A model generated the notes under the pieces. It saw nothing but the letters and a program-made list of their open reading frames with translations, made no database searches and was not told the DNA's origin. This document shows positions 12,874-25,445 of a stretch of DNA of 37,835 bases, one piece after another. The translations under genes and the position numbers were made by a program. Origin of the DNA: Pseudomonadota bacterium (GTDB lineage Bacteria > Pseudomonadota > Gammaproteobacteria > Burkholderiales > Burkholderiaceae_C); the NCBI GenBank assembly GCA_018241895.1, contig JAFECX010000131.1:1-37835 (forward strand). The letters run 5' to 3'. Numbering within the stretch: position 1 is the first letter of the stretch; every line of letters begins with the position of its first letter.

Positions 12874-13314
12874 TCAGGCCGGCGCGCGCGGCCTGACCGA
12901 CAGCACGCTGCCGTGCACGGCGACGATGACATGGTCACCCGGCTGCGGGGGAGCGTCGCCGGCGTGGCGCACGGTCCACGATGCGCCGCGGTAGTTGACG
13001 CGCGCGGTTCCGTCGTCGTGCCAGTCGTCGACGCGCACCACCTGGCCGATGTCGATGTTGACGTCGCGGTTGGCCTCGGCCGGCGCGCTGCGCGGGTTGC
13101 GGTAGCGCTTGAAGTGCCACAGTGCAGTGGCGCCGCCGCCGACGACGGCGGCCGCGGCCACCTGCGCCGTCTCCGACAGGCCCAGGTGGCCGGCCAGCGC
13201 CCCGGCGACGCAGCCCACGGCGAGCATCAGCAGGTAGAAGGTGCCGCTGGCGAGTTCGGCCGCCACCAGCACGCCGCCGGCGATCCACCAGTAGGTCGTC
13301 GAACTCCAATCCAC
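12874..13314 (-). CDS. NfeD-like membrane protein (YbbJ type)
   Basis: The 146-residue protein is the short form of NfeD. Two or three hydrophobic helices occupy residues 6-65 (YWWIAGGVLVAAELASGTFY, then a Gly/Ala-rich pair) and a C-terminal OB-fold of about 60 residues follows (VNIDIGQVVRVDDWHDDGTA, ending HGSVLSVRP). It lacks the ClpP-like protease domain of long NfeD proteins. NfeD OB domains are paired genetically with SPFH proteins, as here with the downstream qmcA-like gene. The start is GTG at 13314 with GAGG 8 nt upstream. The upstream region carries candidate divergent promoters shared with the decarboxylase gene. Family assignment is firm; the cellular role is inferred from pairing only. 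Confidence 0.88.
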   Translation of the reverse strand: MDWSSTTYWWIAGGVLVAAELASGTFYLLMLAVGCVAGALAGHLGLSETAQVAAAAVVGGGATALWHFKRYRNPRSAPAEANRDVNIDIGQVVRVDDWHDDGTARVNYRGASWTVRHAGDAPPQPGDHVIVAVHGSVLSVRPRAPA

Positions 13315-13364
13315 GCGTTGCGCCTCGCTTGTGTCTTTTCGGGCCGACGCCGGCCATGCCGTCC

Positions 13365-13405
13365 AGTGTACCGAGGCAGCCGTTGCGCGCGCGAAACCCT
13401 ACACT
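13365..13405. promoter_or_regulatory. Candidate overlapping divergent promoters (nfeD / arginine decarboxylase)
   Basis: TACACT occurs on the minus strand at 13365-13370 (towards nfeD) and on the plus strand at 13400-13405 (towards the decarboxylase), in mirror arrangement 29 bp apart. The -35 regions of the two would lie inside each other's spacer. Neither has a good -35 hexamer. The call rests on the two -10-like boxes alone. Confidence 0.35.
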
Positions 13406-13514
13406 GGGCGGCTTTGCGCGTGCCGGCGGCCGGGAAACGCCCGCGCCGGCGCCCGCGCGCCCCGAGACGGCGTCATCCTCCTCACCGCGCCCGCGCGTCC
13501 AGCCCGATCTGCCC

Positions 13515-15773
13515 ATGCTGCGCTTTCGCTTCCCGATCGTCATCATCGACGAGGACTTCCGCTCCGAGAACGCCTCGGGCCTGGGCATCCGCGCGCTCGC
13601 GGCGGCCATCGAGAAGGAGGGCTTCGAGGTGCTGGGCGCCACCAGCTACGGCGACCTGTCGCAGTTCGCGCAGCAGCAAAGCCGCGCCAGCGCCTTCATC
13701 CTGTCGATCGACGACGAGGAGTTCTCGCCCGGCCCCGAGCTCGACCCGGCGGTGGTGAACCTGCGCAAGTTCATCCAGGAGATCCGCTGGCGCAACGCCG
13801 ACATCCCGATCTACCTGTACGGCGAGACGCGCACCAGCCAGCACATCCCGAACGACGTGCTGCGCGAGCTGCACGGCTTCATCCACATGTTCGAGGACAC
13901 GCCCGAGTTCGTGGCGCGGCACATCATCCGCGAGGCCAGGAGCTACCTCGACGGCCTGGCGCCGCCGTTCTTCAAGGCGCTGATGGACTACGCGCAGGAC
14001 GGCTCGTATTCGTGGCACTGCCCGGGCCACAGCGGCGGCGTCGCGTTCCTCAAGAGCCCGGTCGGGCAGATGTTCCACCAGTTCTTCGGCGAGAACATGC
14101 TGCGCGCCGACGTGTGCAACGCGGTCGAGGAGCTCGGCCAGCTGCTCGACCACACCGGCCCGGTGGCGGCCAGCGAGCGCAACGCGGCGCGCATCTTCAA
14201 CGCCGACCACTGCTTCTTCGTCACCAACGGCACCAGCACCAGCAACAAGATCGTCTGGCACCACACGGTGGCGCCGGGCGACGTGGTGGTGGTCGACCGC
14301 AACTGCCACAAGTCGATCCTGCACGCGATCGTCATGACCGGCGCGGTGCCGGTGTTCCTCACGCCCACGCGCAACCACCACGGCATCATCGGCCCGATCC
14401 GACAGGCCGAGTTCTCGCCCGAGGCGATCCGAAAGAAGATCGTCGCCAACCCGCTGCTGGCCGGCGTCGACGCCGAAAAGGTGCGCCCGCGCATCCTCAC
14501 GCTCACGCAGAGCACCTACGACGGCGTGCTCTACAACACCGAGACCATCAAGCACGCGCTCGACGGCTACATCGACAACCTGCACTTCGACGAGGCCTGG
14601 CTGCCGCACGCCGCCTTCCACGACTTCTACGGCCAGTTCCACGCCATGGGCAAGAAGCGCCCGCGGCCGAAGAACCAGATGGTGTGGTCGACGCAGAGCA
14701 CGCACAAGCTGCTGGCCGGCATCAGCCAGGCCAGCCAGGTGCTGGTGCAGGACGCGCGCGACGCCAAGCTCGACCGGCACCTGTTCAACGAGGCCTACCT
14801 GATGCACTCGAGCACGTCGCCGCAGTACGCGATCATCGCCAGCTGCGACGTCGCCGCCTCGATGATGGAGGCGCCGGGCGGGCGCGCGCTGGTCGAGGAG
14901 AGCATCGCCGAATCGCTCGACTTCCGTCGCGCCATGCGCAAGGTGCACCAGGAGTTCGGCCGCGACTGGTGGTTCACGGTCTGGGGGCCGGAGGCGCTCG
15001 CCAGCGAAGGGATCGGCCGGCAGGCCGACTGGCTGCTGCGCGCGGGCGACAAGTGGCACGGCTTCGGCGCGCTGGCCGAAGGCTTCAACATGCTCGACCC
15101 GATCAAGTGCACGATCGTCACGCCGGGGCTGGACCTGTCGGGCCGGTTCGCCAAGAGCGGCATCCCTGCCGGCGTGGTGACCAAGTTCCTCGCCGAGCAC
15201 GGCGTGGTGGTCGAGAAGACGGGCCTGTACTCGTTCTTCATCATGTTCACGATCGGCATCACCAAGGGCCGATGGAACACGATGCTCACCGCGCTGCAGC
15301 AGTTCAAGGACGATTTCGATCGCAACGCGCCGATGTGGCGCGTGCTGCCCGAGTTCATCGCCAAGCACCCGCGCTACGAGCGCATGGGGCTGCGCGACCT
15401 GTGCCAGAGCATGCACGAGATGTACGCCAAGGGCGACATCGCCCGCCTGACGACCGAGATGTACCTGTCGGACCTGCAGCCGGTGATGAAGCCCAGCGAC
15501 GCCTTTGCGCGCATCGCGCACCGCGAGACCGAGCGTGTCGGCATCGACGAACTCGAGGGGCGCGTGACGACCTCGCTGCTGACGCCCTATCCGCCGGGCA
15601 TCCCGCTGCTGATTCCCGGCGAGCGCTTCAACCGCCGGATCATCGACTACCTGCGCTTCACGCGCGAGTTCAACGCCGCCTTTGCGGGCTTCGAGACCGA
15701 CGTGCACGGCCTCGTCGAGGACGAGAACGGCGGCCCGCGGCGCTACTACGTCGACTGCGTGCGGCGCGACTGA
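13515..15773 (+). CDS. Arginine/lysine/ornithine decarboxylase, probable arginine decarboxylase (AdiA-like)
   Basis: This 752-residue PLP enzyme belongs to the fold-I Orn/Lys/Arg decarboxylase group. The N-terminal response-regulator-like wing domain (1-130) includes IVIIDEDFRSENASGLGIRA. The PLP domain has the Schiff-base lysine in STQSTHKLLAGISQ (Lys398), plus HCPGHSGGVAF and the Asp of LHFDEAW. The length matches inducible arginine decarboxylase AdiA (755) better than lysine (about 715) or ornithine enzymes, so agmatine is the likely product, but the substrate is inferred. I start at ATG 13515 because the wing domain begins there; upstream in-frame sequence is low-complexity. No antiporter gene is adjacent, unlike the acid-resistance adiA-adiC unit, so it may serve polyamine synthesis. 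It is convergent with fabI, 18 nt apart. Confidence 0.9.
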   Translation: MLRFRFPIVIIDEDFRSENASGLGIRALAAAIEKEGFEVLGATSYGDLSQFAQQQSRASAFILSIDDEEFSPGPELDPAVVNLRKFIQEIRWRNADIPIYLYGETRTSQHIPNDVLRELHGFIHMFEDTPEFVARHIIREARSYLDGLAPPFFKALMDYAQDGSYSWHCPGHSGGVAFLKSPVGQMFHQFFGENMLRADVCNAVEELGQLLDHTGPVAASERNAARIFNADHCFFVTNGTSTSNKIVWHHTVAPGDVVVVDRNCHKSILHAIVMTGAVPVFLTPTRNHHGIIGPIRQAEFSPEAIRKKIVANPLLAGVDAEKVRPRILTLTQSTYDGVLYNTETIKHALDGYIDNLHFDEAWLPHAAFHDFYGQFHAMGKKRPRPKNQMVWSTQSTHKLLAGISQASQVLVQDARDAKLDRHLFNEAYLMHSSTSPQYAIIASCDVAASMMEAPGGRALVEESIAESLDFRRAMRKVHQEFGRDWWFTVWGPEALASEGIGRQADWLLRAGDKWHGFGALAEGFNMLDPIKCTIVTPGLDLSGRFAKSGIPAGVVTKFLAEHGVVVEKTGLYSFFIMFTIGITKGRWNTMLTALQQFKDDFDRNAPMWRVLPEFIAKHPRYERMGLRDLCQSMHEMYAKGDIARLTTEMYLSDLQPVMKPSDAFARIAHRETERVGIDELEGRVTTSLLTPYPPGIPLLIPGERFNRRIIDYLRFTREFNAAFAGFETDVHGLVEDENGGPRRYYVDCVRRD

Positions 15774-15791
15774 GGGCCGAGAGGAAGGGGC

Positions 15792-16580
15792 TCAGCCGAC
15801 ACCGGGCACGTCGGCGATCGCCTGGCTGAAACCGGCGTCGACGTAGGTGATCTCGGCCGTCACGCCGCTGGCCAGATCCGACAGCAAGAAGGCAGCGACG
15901 TTGCCGACCTCGTCGATCGTCACGTTGCGCCCGAGCGGGGCGCTGCTGGCGGCGTAACCGAGCAGGCGGCCGAAGTCCTTCACGCCCGAGGCGGCCAGCG
16001 TCTTGATCGGGCCGGCCGAGATCGCATTGACGCGGATGCCACGCCGTCCGAGGGCGCTCGCCAGGTAGCGCACGCTGGCTTCGAGCGAAGCTTTCGCCAG
16101 GCCCATCGTGTTGTAGTTGGGCACCGCGCGCACCGCCCCCAGGTAGCTGAGCGTGAGCAGCGCCGCATTCGGGCGCAGGTACGGCAGCGCCGCCTTGGCC
16201 ATGCCGGGAAAGCTGTACGCGGAGATGTCGTGCGCGACGCGGAACGCCTCGCGCGACACGCCCTCGAGGAAGTCGCCGCTGATCGACTCGCGCGGCGCGA
16301 ATCCGATCGAGTGCACGAAGCCGTCGAACTGGCCCCAGCGCTCGCCGAGCCCGGCGAACAGCTGCGCGATCTCCTCGTCGGAGCCGACGTCGCACTCGTA
16401 GATCAGGTTGGAGCCGAACTCGGCTGCGAACTCGGCGATGCGCTCCTTGAAGCGTTCGCCGACGTAGCTGAACGCCAGCTCCGCGCCCTCGCGGCGACAG
16501 GCACGCGCGATGCCATAGGCGATCGAGCGGTTCGAAAGCACCCCGGTGATCAGCAGTCGCTTGCCGGCAAGAAAACCCAT
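15792..16580 (-). CDS. fabI: Enoyl-[acyl-carrier-protein] reductase (NADH)
   Basis: FabI reduces trans-2-enoyl-ACP with NADH in each round of type II fatty-acid elongation and is the target of triclosan. The 262-residue product has exactly the E. coli length. It shows the atypical SDR cofactor motif [13 protein letters not shown] near the N-terminus and the catalytic set Tyr146, Tyr156 and Lys163 (LSYLGAV and YNTMGLAK), in E. coli numbering. The start is the ATG at 16580 with a purine-rich GGGGG 5 nt upstream; another in-frame ATG at 16592 is less well spaced. A perfect inverted repeat lies 54 nt upstream. The gene diverges from the rimP operon and converges on the decarboxylase. Confidence 0.97.
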   Translation of the reverse strand: MGFLAGKRLLITGVLSNRSIAYGIARACRREGAELAFSYVGERFKERIAEFAAEFGSNLIYECDVGSDEEIAQLFAGLGERWGQFDGFVHSIGFAPRESISGDFLEGVSREAFRVAHDISAYSFPGMAKAALPYLRPNAALLTLSYLGAVRAVPNYNTMGLAKASLEASVRYLASALGRRGIRVNAISAGPIKTLAASGVKDFGRLLGYAASSAPLGRNVTIDEVGNVAAFLLSDLASGVTAEITYVDAGFSQAIADVPGVG

Positions 16581-16633
16581 CGCTACCCCCATCGTCCTCG
16601 TGACACTCTTCGTCTGTGCGGCGTGGCCCGGCG

Positions 16634-16649
16634 GCCGTCGAACGACGGC
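16634..16649. promoter_or_regulatory. 16-bp inverted repeat upstream of fabI
   Basis: GCCGTCG (16634-16640) and CGACGGC (16643-16649) are perfect arms around AA. The dyad lies 54-69 bp before the fabI start codon, in the region where a promoter would be expected, although no clear -10 box is visible. It may be an operator for fabI. No regulator can be named from sequence. Confidence 0.35.
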
Positions 16650-16723
16650 TCTGCCAAGCGTAGGCCGGGCCGCGGATTCTGGCATGCGAGCCGCAGCGGG
16701 CGGCCCCATGGCGGTCGCGCTTG

Positions 16724-16752
16724 TTGTCGCACCTGGGCGCACGCGCTACAAT
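16724..16752 (+). promoter_or_regulatory. Promoter of the rimP-nusA-infB operon
   Basis: TTGTCG (16724-16729) and TACAAT (16747-16752) are separated by the optimal 17 bp. Transcription should begin near 16759. It is the best sigma-70-type promoter in the window and faces the translation-factor operon; the fabI gene is divergent. Confidence 0.7.
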
Positions 16753-16777
16753 CAGCCGTTTCCCGGATCGTGCTGCT

Positions 16778-16806
16778 TGGGCGGATTCTTCCAGCCCATT
16801 TTTTTT
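16778..16806 (+). terminator. Intrinsic terminator in the rimP leader
   Basis: TGGGCGGA (16778-16785) pairs with TCC-GCCCA (16790-16798, one bulged A) around a TTCT loop and is followed directly by eight T residues (16799-16806). The predicted start site is only about 20 nt upstream, so the promoter would yield a transcript of roughly 48 nt unless polymerase reads through. The geometry is that of an attenuator for the operon encoding NusA, itself a termination factor. The remainder of the 16581-17143 region has no gene other than a possible N-terminal extension of rimP. Confidence 0.7.
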
Positions 16807-17035
16807 GCTCGACTGCCCAGGGAGCCCAGGCGGCGGCGCCGAGGGCTTTCGCGACGGCAGCGGGGCAGGGGCTGCGGCTCGGCCGGGAGCATACCGGACG
16901 ACGGGCGGACGAACGCAGGCCAACGCAGACGGGTCGAACGAGTTGGGCAACGACAGGCAAGGACCGAAGGGCGCGCAGCCCGCACAGCAGCGGCTGTCGG
17001 CGCCCGCACGCCCGCGCGCCGACGATGCGCGGGGC

Positions 17036-17095
17036 AAGCTGGCGCGCAAGGCGTTGGGCAAGGCGGGCGGCAAGGCGCCGGGCAAGGGCGGCGCG
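17036..17095 (+). repeat. Five 12-bp in-frame tandem repeats upstream of the RimP core
   Basis: Five consecutive 12-base units of the form AAG-GCG-NNN-GGC (first and last degenerate) occupy 17036-17095. In the rimP frame they read KLAR, KALG, KAGG, KAPG and KGGA, a lysine/alanine/glycine-rich tail. Periodicity in multiples of three in this frame suggests that it may be translated as part of RimP. Confidence 0.6.
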
Positions 17096-17143
17096 GGGCG
17101 GGCCGGCGGCGATCATCGCGGCGACCCGTCGGTGGCGCGGCCG

Positions 17144-17770
17144 ATGCCACGCCCGCCGCGTCGCAGTGCGACGAGTGCCGCGGCACTGCACGAGCCGCTC
17201 GCCGATGCACGGCGCTCGATTGCCGCCACCGTCGAGGGCCTGGGCTACGAACTGGCGGATCTGGAGCGCGCGCCGCGCGGCCTGCTGCGCGTGACGATCG
17301 ACCGCATCGCCGGGCGCGCCTACGCCGAGCCGGGCGACGCGGTGACCGTCGGCGACTGCGAACAGGTGAGCCGCCAGCTGCAGTACGCGCTCGAGGTCGA
17401 CGGCGTCGATTACGCGCGGCTCGAGGTGTCTTCGCCCGGGCTCGACCGGCCGCTGCGCAATGCGGCCGACTACGTGCGCTTCGTCGGCGCGCGCGTGCGG
17501 CTCACCCTGCGCGAGCCGCTGGCAGGACGGCGCCACTTCGAAGGCGAACTCGGCGCCGGCGCTGCGGGCCAGTGGCAGCTCACCTTCGCCGACGGCAAGT
17601 CCGAACAGGTGCTGGGCTTCACGCTGGACGAGGTGCGTGAGGCACAACTCGTTCCGGTGCTCGACTTCAAGCGCCGCAAGGGCGCCGGCGCGGCCGGTGC
17701 CGCGGCAGCACAGCCGGCGCAGGCGCGCGAGACGCCGCATGCCGAGGTGGATCAAGAGGTGAGTCGATGA
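17144..17770 (+). CDS. rimP: Ribosome maturation factor RimP (start uncertain)
   Basis: RimP binds the 30S subunit and helps its assembly. The conserved part is clear: [18 protein letters not shown], then [18 protein letters not shown], the family signature [13 protein letters not shown], and a C-terminal SH3-like domain ([23 protein letters not shown]). The start is uncertain. ATG 17144 gives 208 residues with about 22 before the core and is my choice; GTG 17132 is close by. The same frame is open back to 16721, and a TTG at 16943 would add a basic N-terminus carrying five tetrapeptide repeats. No start has a good Shine-Dalgarno. The stop overlaps the nusA ATG (ATGA), so the pair is translationally coupled. 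The C-terminus has a short Ala-rich tail. Confidence 0.88.
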   Translation: MPRPPRRSATSAAALHEPLADARRSIAATVEGLGYELADLERAPRGLLRVTIDRIAGRAYAEPGDAVTVGDCEQVSRQLQYALEVDGVDYARLEVSSPGLDRPLRNAADYVRFVGARVRLTLREPLAGRRHFEGELGAGAAGQWQLTFADGKSEQVLGFTLDEVREAQLVPVLDFKRRKGAGAAGAAAAQPAQARETPHAEVDQEVSR

Positions 17771-19257
17771 ATCGCGAAATGCTGATGCTGGTGGATGCCA
17801 TCTCGCGCGAGAAGACGGTCGAGCGCGAGGTCGTCTTCGGCGCCGTCGAGGCCGCGCTCGCCTCGGCGACGAAGAAGCTGCACGGCGGCGAGGTCGACAT
17901 CCGCGTCGCCGTCGACCAAGACACGGGCGAGTACGAAACATTCCGCCGCTGGCTGGTGGTGCCCGACTCGGCCGGCCTGCAGAACCCCGACGCCGAGGAA
18001 CTGCTCTCCGACGCCCGCGATCGCATCGACGACATCGAGGAGGGCGACTACATCGAGGAGGCCATCGAGTCGGTGCCGATAGGGCGTATCGGCGCGCAGG
18101 CCGCCAAGCAGGTGATCCTGCAGAAGATCCGCGACGCCGAGCGCGAGACGCTGCTCAACGACTTCATGGCGCGCGGCGAGAAGATCTTCGTCGGCACCGT
18201 CAAGCGCCTGGACAAGGGCGACCTGATCGTCGAGAGCGGCCGCGTCGAGGGACGCCTCAAGCGCAGCGAGATGATCCCGAAGGAGAACCTGCGCTCGGGC
18301 GATCGCGTGCGCGCCGTCATCCTCGGCGTCGATCCGACGCAGCGCGGCGCGCAGATCATGCTCAGCCGCTCGGCGCCGGCGTTCATGGTCGAGCTGTTCG
18401 CGCAGGAGGTGCCCGAGATCGAGCAGGGCCTGCTCGAGATCAAGAGCTGCGCGCGCGACCCGGGCAGCCGCGCCAAGATCGCCGTCGTCAGCCACGACCG
18501 CCGCGTCGATCCGATCGGCACCTGCGTGGGCGTGCGCGGCTCGCGCGTCAACGCCGTCACCAACGAGGTGGCTGGCGAGCGCGTCGACATCGTGCTGTGG
18601 TCCGACGACCCGGCGCAGTTCGTGATCGGTGCACTGGCGCCGGCCAACGTGCAGAGCATCGTCGTCGACGAGGAGCGCCACGCGATGGACGTCGTCGTCG
18701 ACGAGGAGAACCTGGCGATCGCGATCGGCCGCGGCGGCCAGAACGTGCGCCTGGCCAGCGAGCTCACCGGCTGGCGCATCAACATCATGACCGCCGAGGA
18801 GTCCGAGGCCAAGCAGAGCGAGGAGAGCGACTCGGTGCGGCACGTCTTCGTCGACAAGCTCGACGTCGACGAGGAGGTGGCCGACATCCTGATCGCCGAG
18901 GGCTTCACCAGCCTGGAGGAGGTGGCGTACGTCCCGCTGCAGGAGATGCTCGAGATCGACGCCTTCGACGAGGAGACCGTGCACGAACTGCGCACGCGCG
19001 CCAAGGACGCCTTGCTGACGATGGAGATCGAGCAGGCGAACAAGGTCGCCCAGGTCTCGCAGGACCTGCGCGATCTCGAGGTCGACGGCCAGGCACTCGC
19101 GCCCGAGTTCGTCGCCAAGCTGGCCGGCGGCGGCATCGCCAACCGCGACGATCTCGCCGACCTGGCGGTCGACGAACTGGTCGAGCTGACCGGTGTCGAC
19201 GAGGAGCGCGCCAAAGCGTTGATCATGAAGGCGCGCGAGCACTGGTTCACCGCCTGA
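17767..19257 (+). CDS. nusA: Transcription termination/antitermination factor NusA
   Basis: NusA binds RNA polymerase, promotes pausing and hairpin-dependent termination, and takes part in rRNA antitermination. The 496-residue protein has the full proteobacterial architecture: an N-terminal polymerase-binding domain (1-125), an S1 domain (about 137-200, [19 protein letters not shown]), and KH1 with [13 protein letters not shown] (about 255). KH2 has [18 protein letters not shown] (about 317). Two acidic repeats follow (about 360-415 and 444-496). The length equals E. coli NusA (495). AGAGGTGA stands 5 nt before the ATG, which overlaps the rimP stop. The terminator in the operon leader gives a plausible autoregulatory target, as NusA autoregulates its operon in E. 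coli. Confidence 0.98.
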   Translation: MNREMLMLVDAISREKTVEREVVFGAVEAALASATKKLHGGEVDIRVAVDQDTGEYETFRRWLVVPDSAGLQNPDAEELLSDARDRIDDIEEGDYIEEAIESVPIGRIGAQAAKQVILQKIRDAERETLLNDFMARGEKIFVGTVKRLDKGDLIVESGRVEGRLKRSEMIPKENLRSGDRVRAVILGVDPTQRGAQIMLSRSAPAFMVELFAQEVPEIEQGLLEIKSCARDPGSRAKIAVVSHDRRVDPIGTCVGVRGSRVNAVTNEVAGERVDIVLWSDDPAQFVIGALAPANVQSIVVDEERHAMDVVVDEENLAIAIGRGGQNVRLASELTGWRINIMTAEESEAKQSEESDSVRHVFVDKLDVDEEVADILIAEGFTSLEEVAYVPLQEMLEIDAFDEETVHELRTRAKDALLTMEIEQANKVAQVSQDLRDLEVDGQALAPEFVAKLAGGGIANRDDLADLAVDELVELTGVDEERAKALIMKAREHWFTA

Positions 19258-19314
19258 GGCCGCCCGCCCGTTTCTCAAGAGTCCGCACGCATCACACGCA
19301 GGAAACATCGCTTC

Positions 19315-22179
<2,865 letters not shown>

Positions 22180-22200
22180 CGGTGCCGTCCGCCCCCCGTG

Positions 22201-22234
22201 AAGGCCCCGTCGACCGGCGGGGCCTTCGTGTTTT
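22201..22234 (+). terminator. Intrinsic terminator between infB and rbfA
   Basis: AAGGCCCCG (22201-22209) pairs perfectly with CGGGGCCTT (22218-22226) around an 8-nt loop, and CGTG-TTTT follows. It begins 21 nt after the infB stop. It ends 11 nt before the rbfA start, so it splits the otherwise continuous operon and should reduce rbfA-truB-typA transcription. The symmetry and the short T-run suggest partial termination. Confidence 0.7.
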
Positions 22235-22245
22235 GCGAGCCTGCC

Positions 22246-22623
22246 ATGCGCCACAAGAAAGCCATCCCCAACCGCAGCCTGCGCGTCGCCGACCAGATCC
22301 AGCGCGATCTGGCCGATCTGATCCGCGAACTCAAGGACCCGCGCATCGGCATGGTGACGCTCAACAGCGTCGACGTCTCGCCCGACTACGCACATGCCAA
22401 GGTGCACTTCTCGGTGCTGCTCGGCAGCCCCGAGGCGAGCGAGGCGGCGCTCAACGAAGCCGCGGGCTGGCTGCGCAACGCGCTGTTCAAGCGCCTGTCC
22501 ATCCACACGGTGCCGACGCTGAACTTCCGCTTCGACCGCAGCACCGAGCGCGCCGCCGACCTGTCGGCGCTGATCGCCCGCGCCAACGCCCAGCGCACGC
22601 GCGACGACGCCGAGGAGGAGTGA
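22246..22623 (+). CDS. rbfA: Ribosome-binding factor A
   Basis: RbfA is a KH-fold protein that binds the 30S precursor and is needed for 16S 5'-end maturation and cold adaptation. The 125-residue product shows the family N-terminus ([20 protein letters not shown]), the core [20 protein letters not shown], and the C-terminal [20 protein letters not shown] choose the ATG at 22246 because the upstream in-frame start (22198) would lie before the terminator hairpin and add 16 unrelated residues. No clear ribosome-binding site is visible. Its TGA overlaps the truB ATG by one base (TGATG), so the two are coupled. The preceding terminator suggests lower or separately controlled expression relative to infB. 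Confidence 0.95.
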   Translation: MRHKKAIPNRSLRVADQIQRDLADLIRELKDPRIGMVTLNSVDVSPDYAHAKVHFSVLLGSPEASEAALNEAAGWLRNALFKRLSIHTVPTLNFRFDRSTERAADLSALIARANAQRTRDDAEEE

Positions 22624-23585
22624 TGGCTCCCGCCGCGCAAGCGCGCCTGCCACGCCGCGCGCTGCACGGCGTGCTGCTCGTCGACAAGCCGCTGGGCTGG
22701 ACGAGCCACGACGCACTGCGCAAGGCGATGGCGCTGCTGCGCGCCGCCAAGGGCGGCCACACCGGCACGCTCGACCCGCTGGCCACCGGGCTGCTGCCGC
22801 TGGCCTTCGGCGCGGCGACCAAGTTCGCGCAGGTCAACCTCGAGGCCGACAAGCGCTACCGTGCGACGCTGCGCCTGGGCGAGCGCACGAGCACCGGCGA
22901 CGGCGAAGGCGAAGTCGTCGAGCGCCGTGACGTGCACTGCAGCCGTGCCGACATCGAGGCCGTGCTGGCGCGCCTGACAGGTGCCATCGAGCAGCTGCCG
23001 CCGATGCACTCGGCCGTCAAGTTCGGCGGCAAGGCGCTGTACGACTACGCACGCGCCGGCATCGAGGTCGAGCGCACGCCACGGCGCGTGACGATCCACC
23101 GCATCGACCTCGTCGAGTGGGAGCCACCGCAGCTCGTCGTCGACGTGCACTGCAGCAAGGGCACCTACATCCGTGTGCTGGCCGAGGACATCGGCCGGCG
23201 GCTCGGCTGCGGCGCCACGCTCGCCGCGCTGCAGCGCAGCGCCAGCGGGCCGTTCGACATCGCCCATGCGATCACGATCGATGCGCTGGCGGCGCTCGAC
23301 GAGCCGGCGCGCGAGGCGCGGCTGCAGCCCGTCGATGCACTGCTCGCGGGCTGGCCGGCGCTGCGGCTGCCCGACGACGAGGCCGGACGCTTCCTCAGCG
23401 GGCTGCGACGCCGCGTGGCAGCGGCCGACGCGGCCCGCGTGCGCGTCTACGCCAGCGTACCGGCACCGGCTGTCGGCACCGACGGCCATCCGCGCGCCTT
23501 TCTCGGCAGCGCCCACATCACGGCCGGCGAGCTGATCGCCGACCGCCTGCTCAGCCCCCTGGAGGTTCAGGCCGCCCGCGCCTGA
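22623..23585 (+). CDS. truB: tRNA pseudouridine(55) synthase
   Basis: TruB makes pseudouridine 55 in the T-loop of tRNAs and also acts as a tRNA chaperone. The 320-residue protein shows motif [16 protein letters not shown], the catalytic motif [20 protein letters not shown] with Asp51, the [15 protein letters not shown] block, and the [16 protein letters not shown] motif. The C-terminal PUA-like region is present. The start overlaps the rbfA stop and follows a GAGGAGGAG Shine-Dalgarno at the end of rbfA, so translation is efficient and coupled. It precedes typA by 12 nt in the same operon, an order usual in Burkholderiales. Confidence 0.97.
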   Translation: MAPAAQARLPRRALHGVLLVDKPLGWTSHDALRKAMALLRAAKGGHTGTLDPLATGLLPLAFGAATKFAQVNLEADKRYRATLRLGERTSTGDGEGEVVERRDVHCSRADIEAVLARLTGAIEQLPPMHSAVKFGGKALYDYARAGIEVERTPRRVTIHRIDLVEWEPPQLVVDVHCSKGTYIRVLAEDIGRRLGCGATLAALQRSASGPFDIAHAITIDALAALDEPAREARLQPVDALLAGWPALRLPDDEAGRFLSGLRRRVAAADAARVRVYASVPAPAVGTDGHPRAFLGSAHITAGELIADRLLSPLEVQAARA

Positions 23586-23597
23586 AAGCGTTCTGTC

Positions 23598-25445
<1,848 letters not shown>

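Noticed and set aside
16776..16830. Alternative pairing of CTTGGGC (16776-16782) with either GCCCAGG copy (16815-16821, 16824-16830) as an antiterminator
   Set aside because: The pairing partners lie downstream of the T-run, so they would be made too late to compete with the terminator in a classical attenuator.
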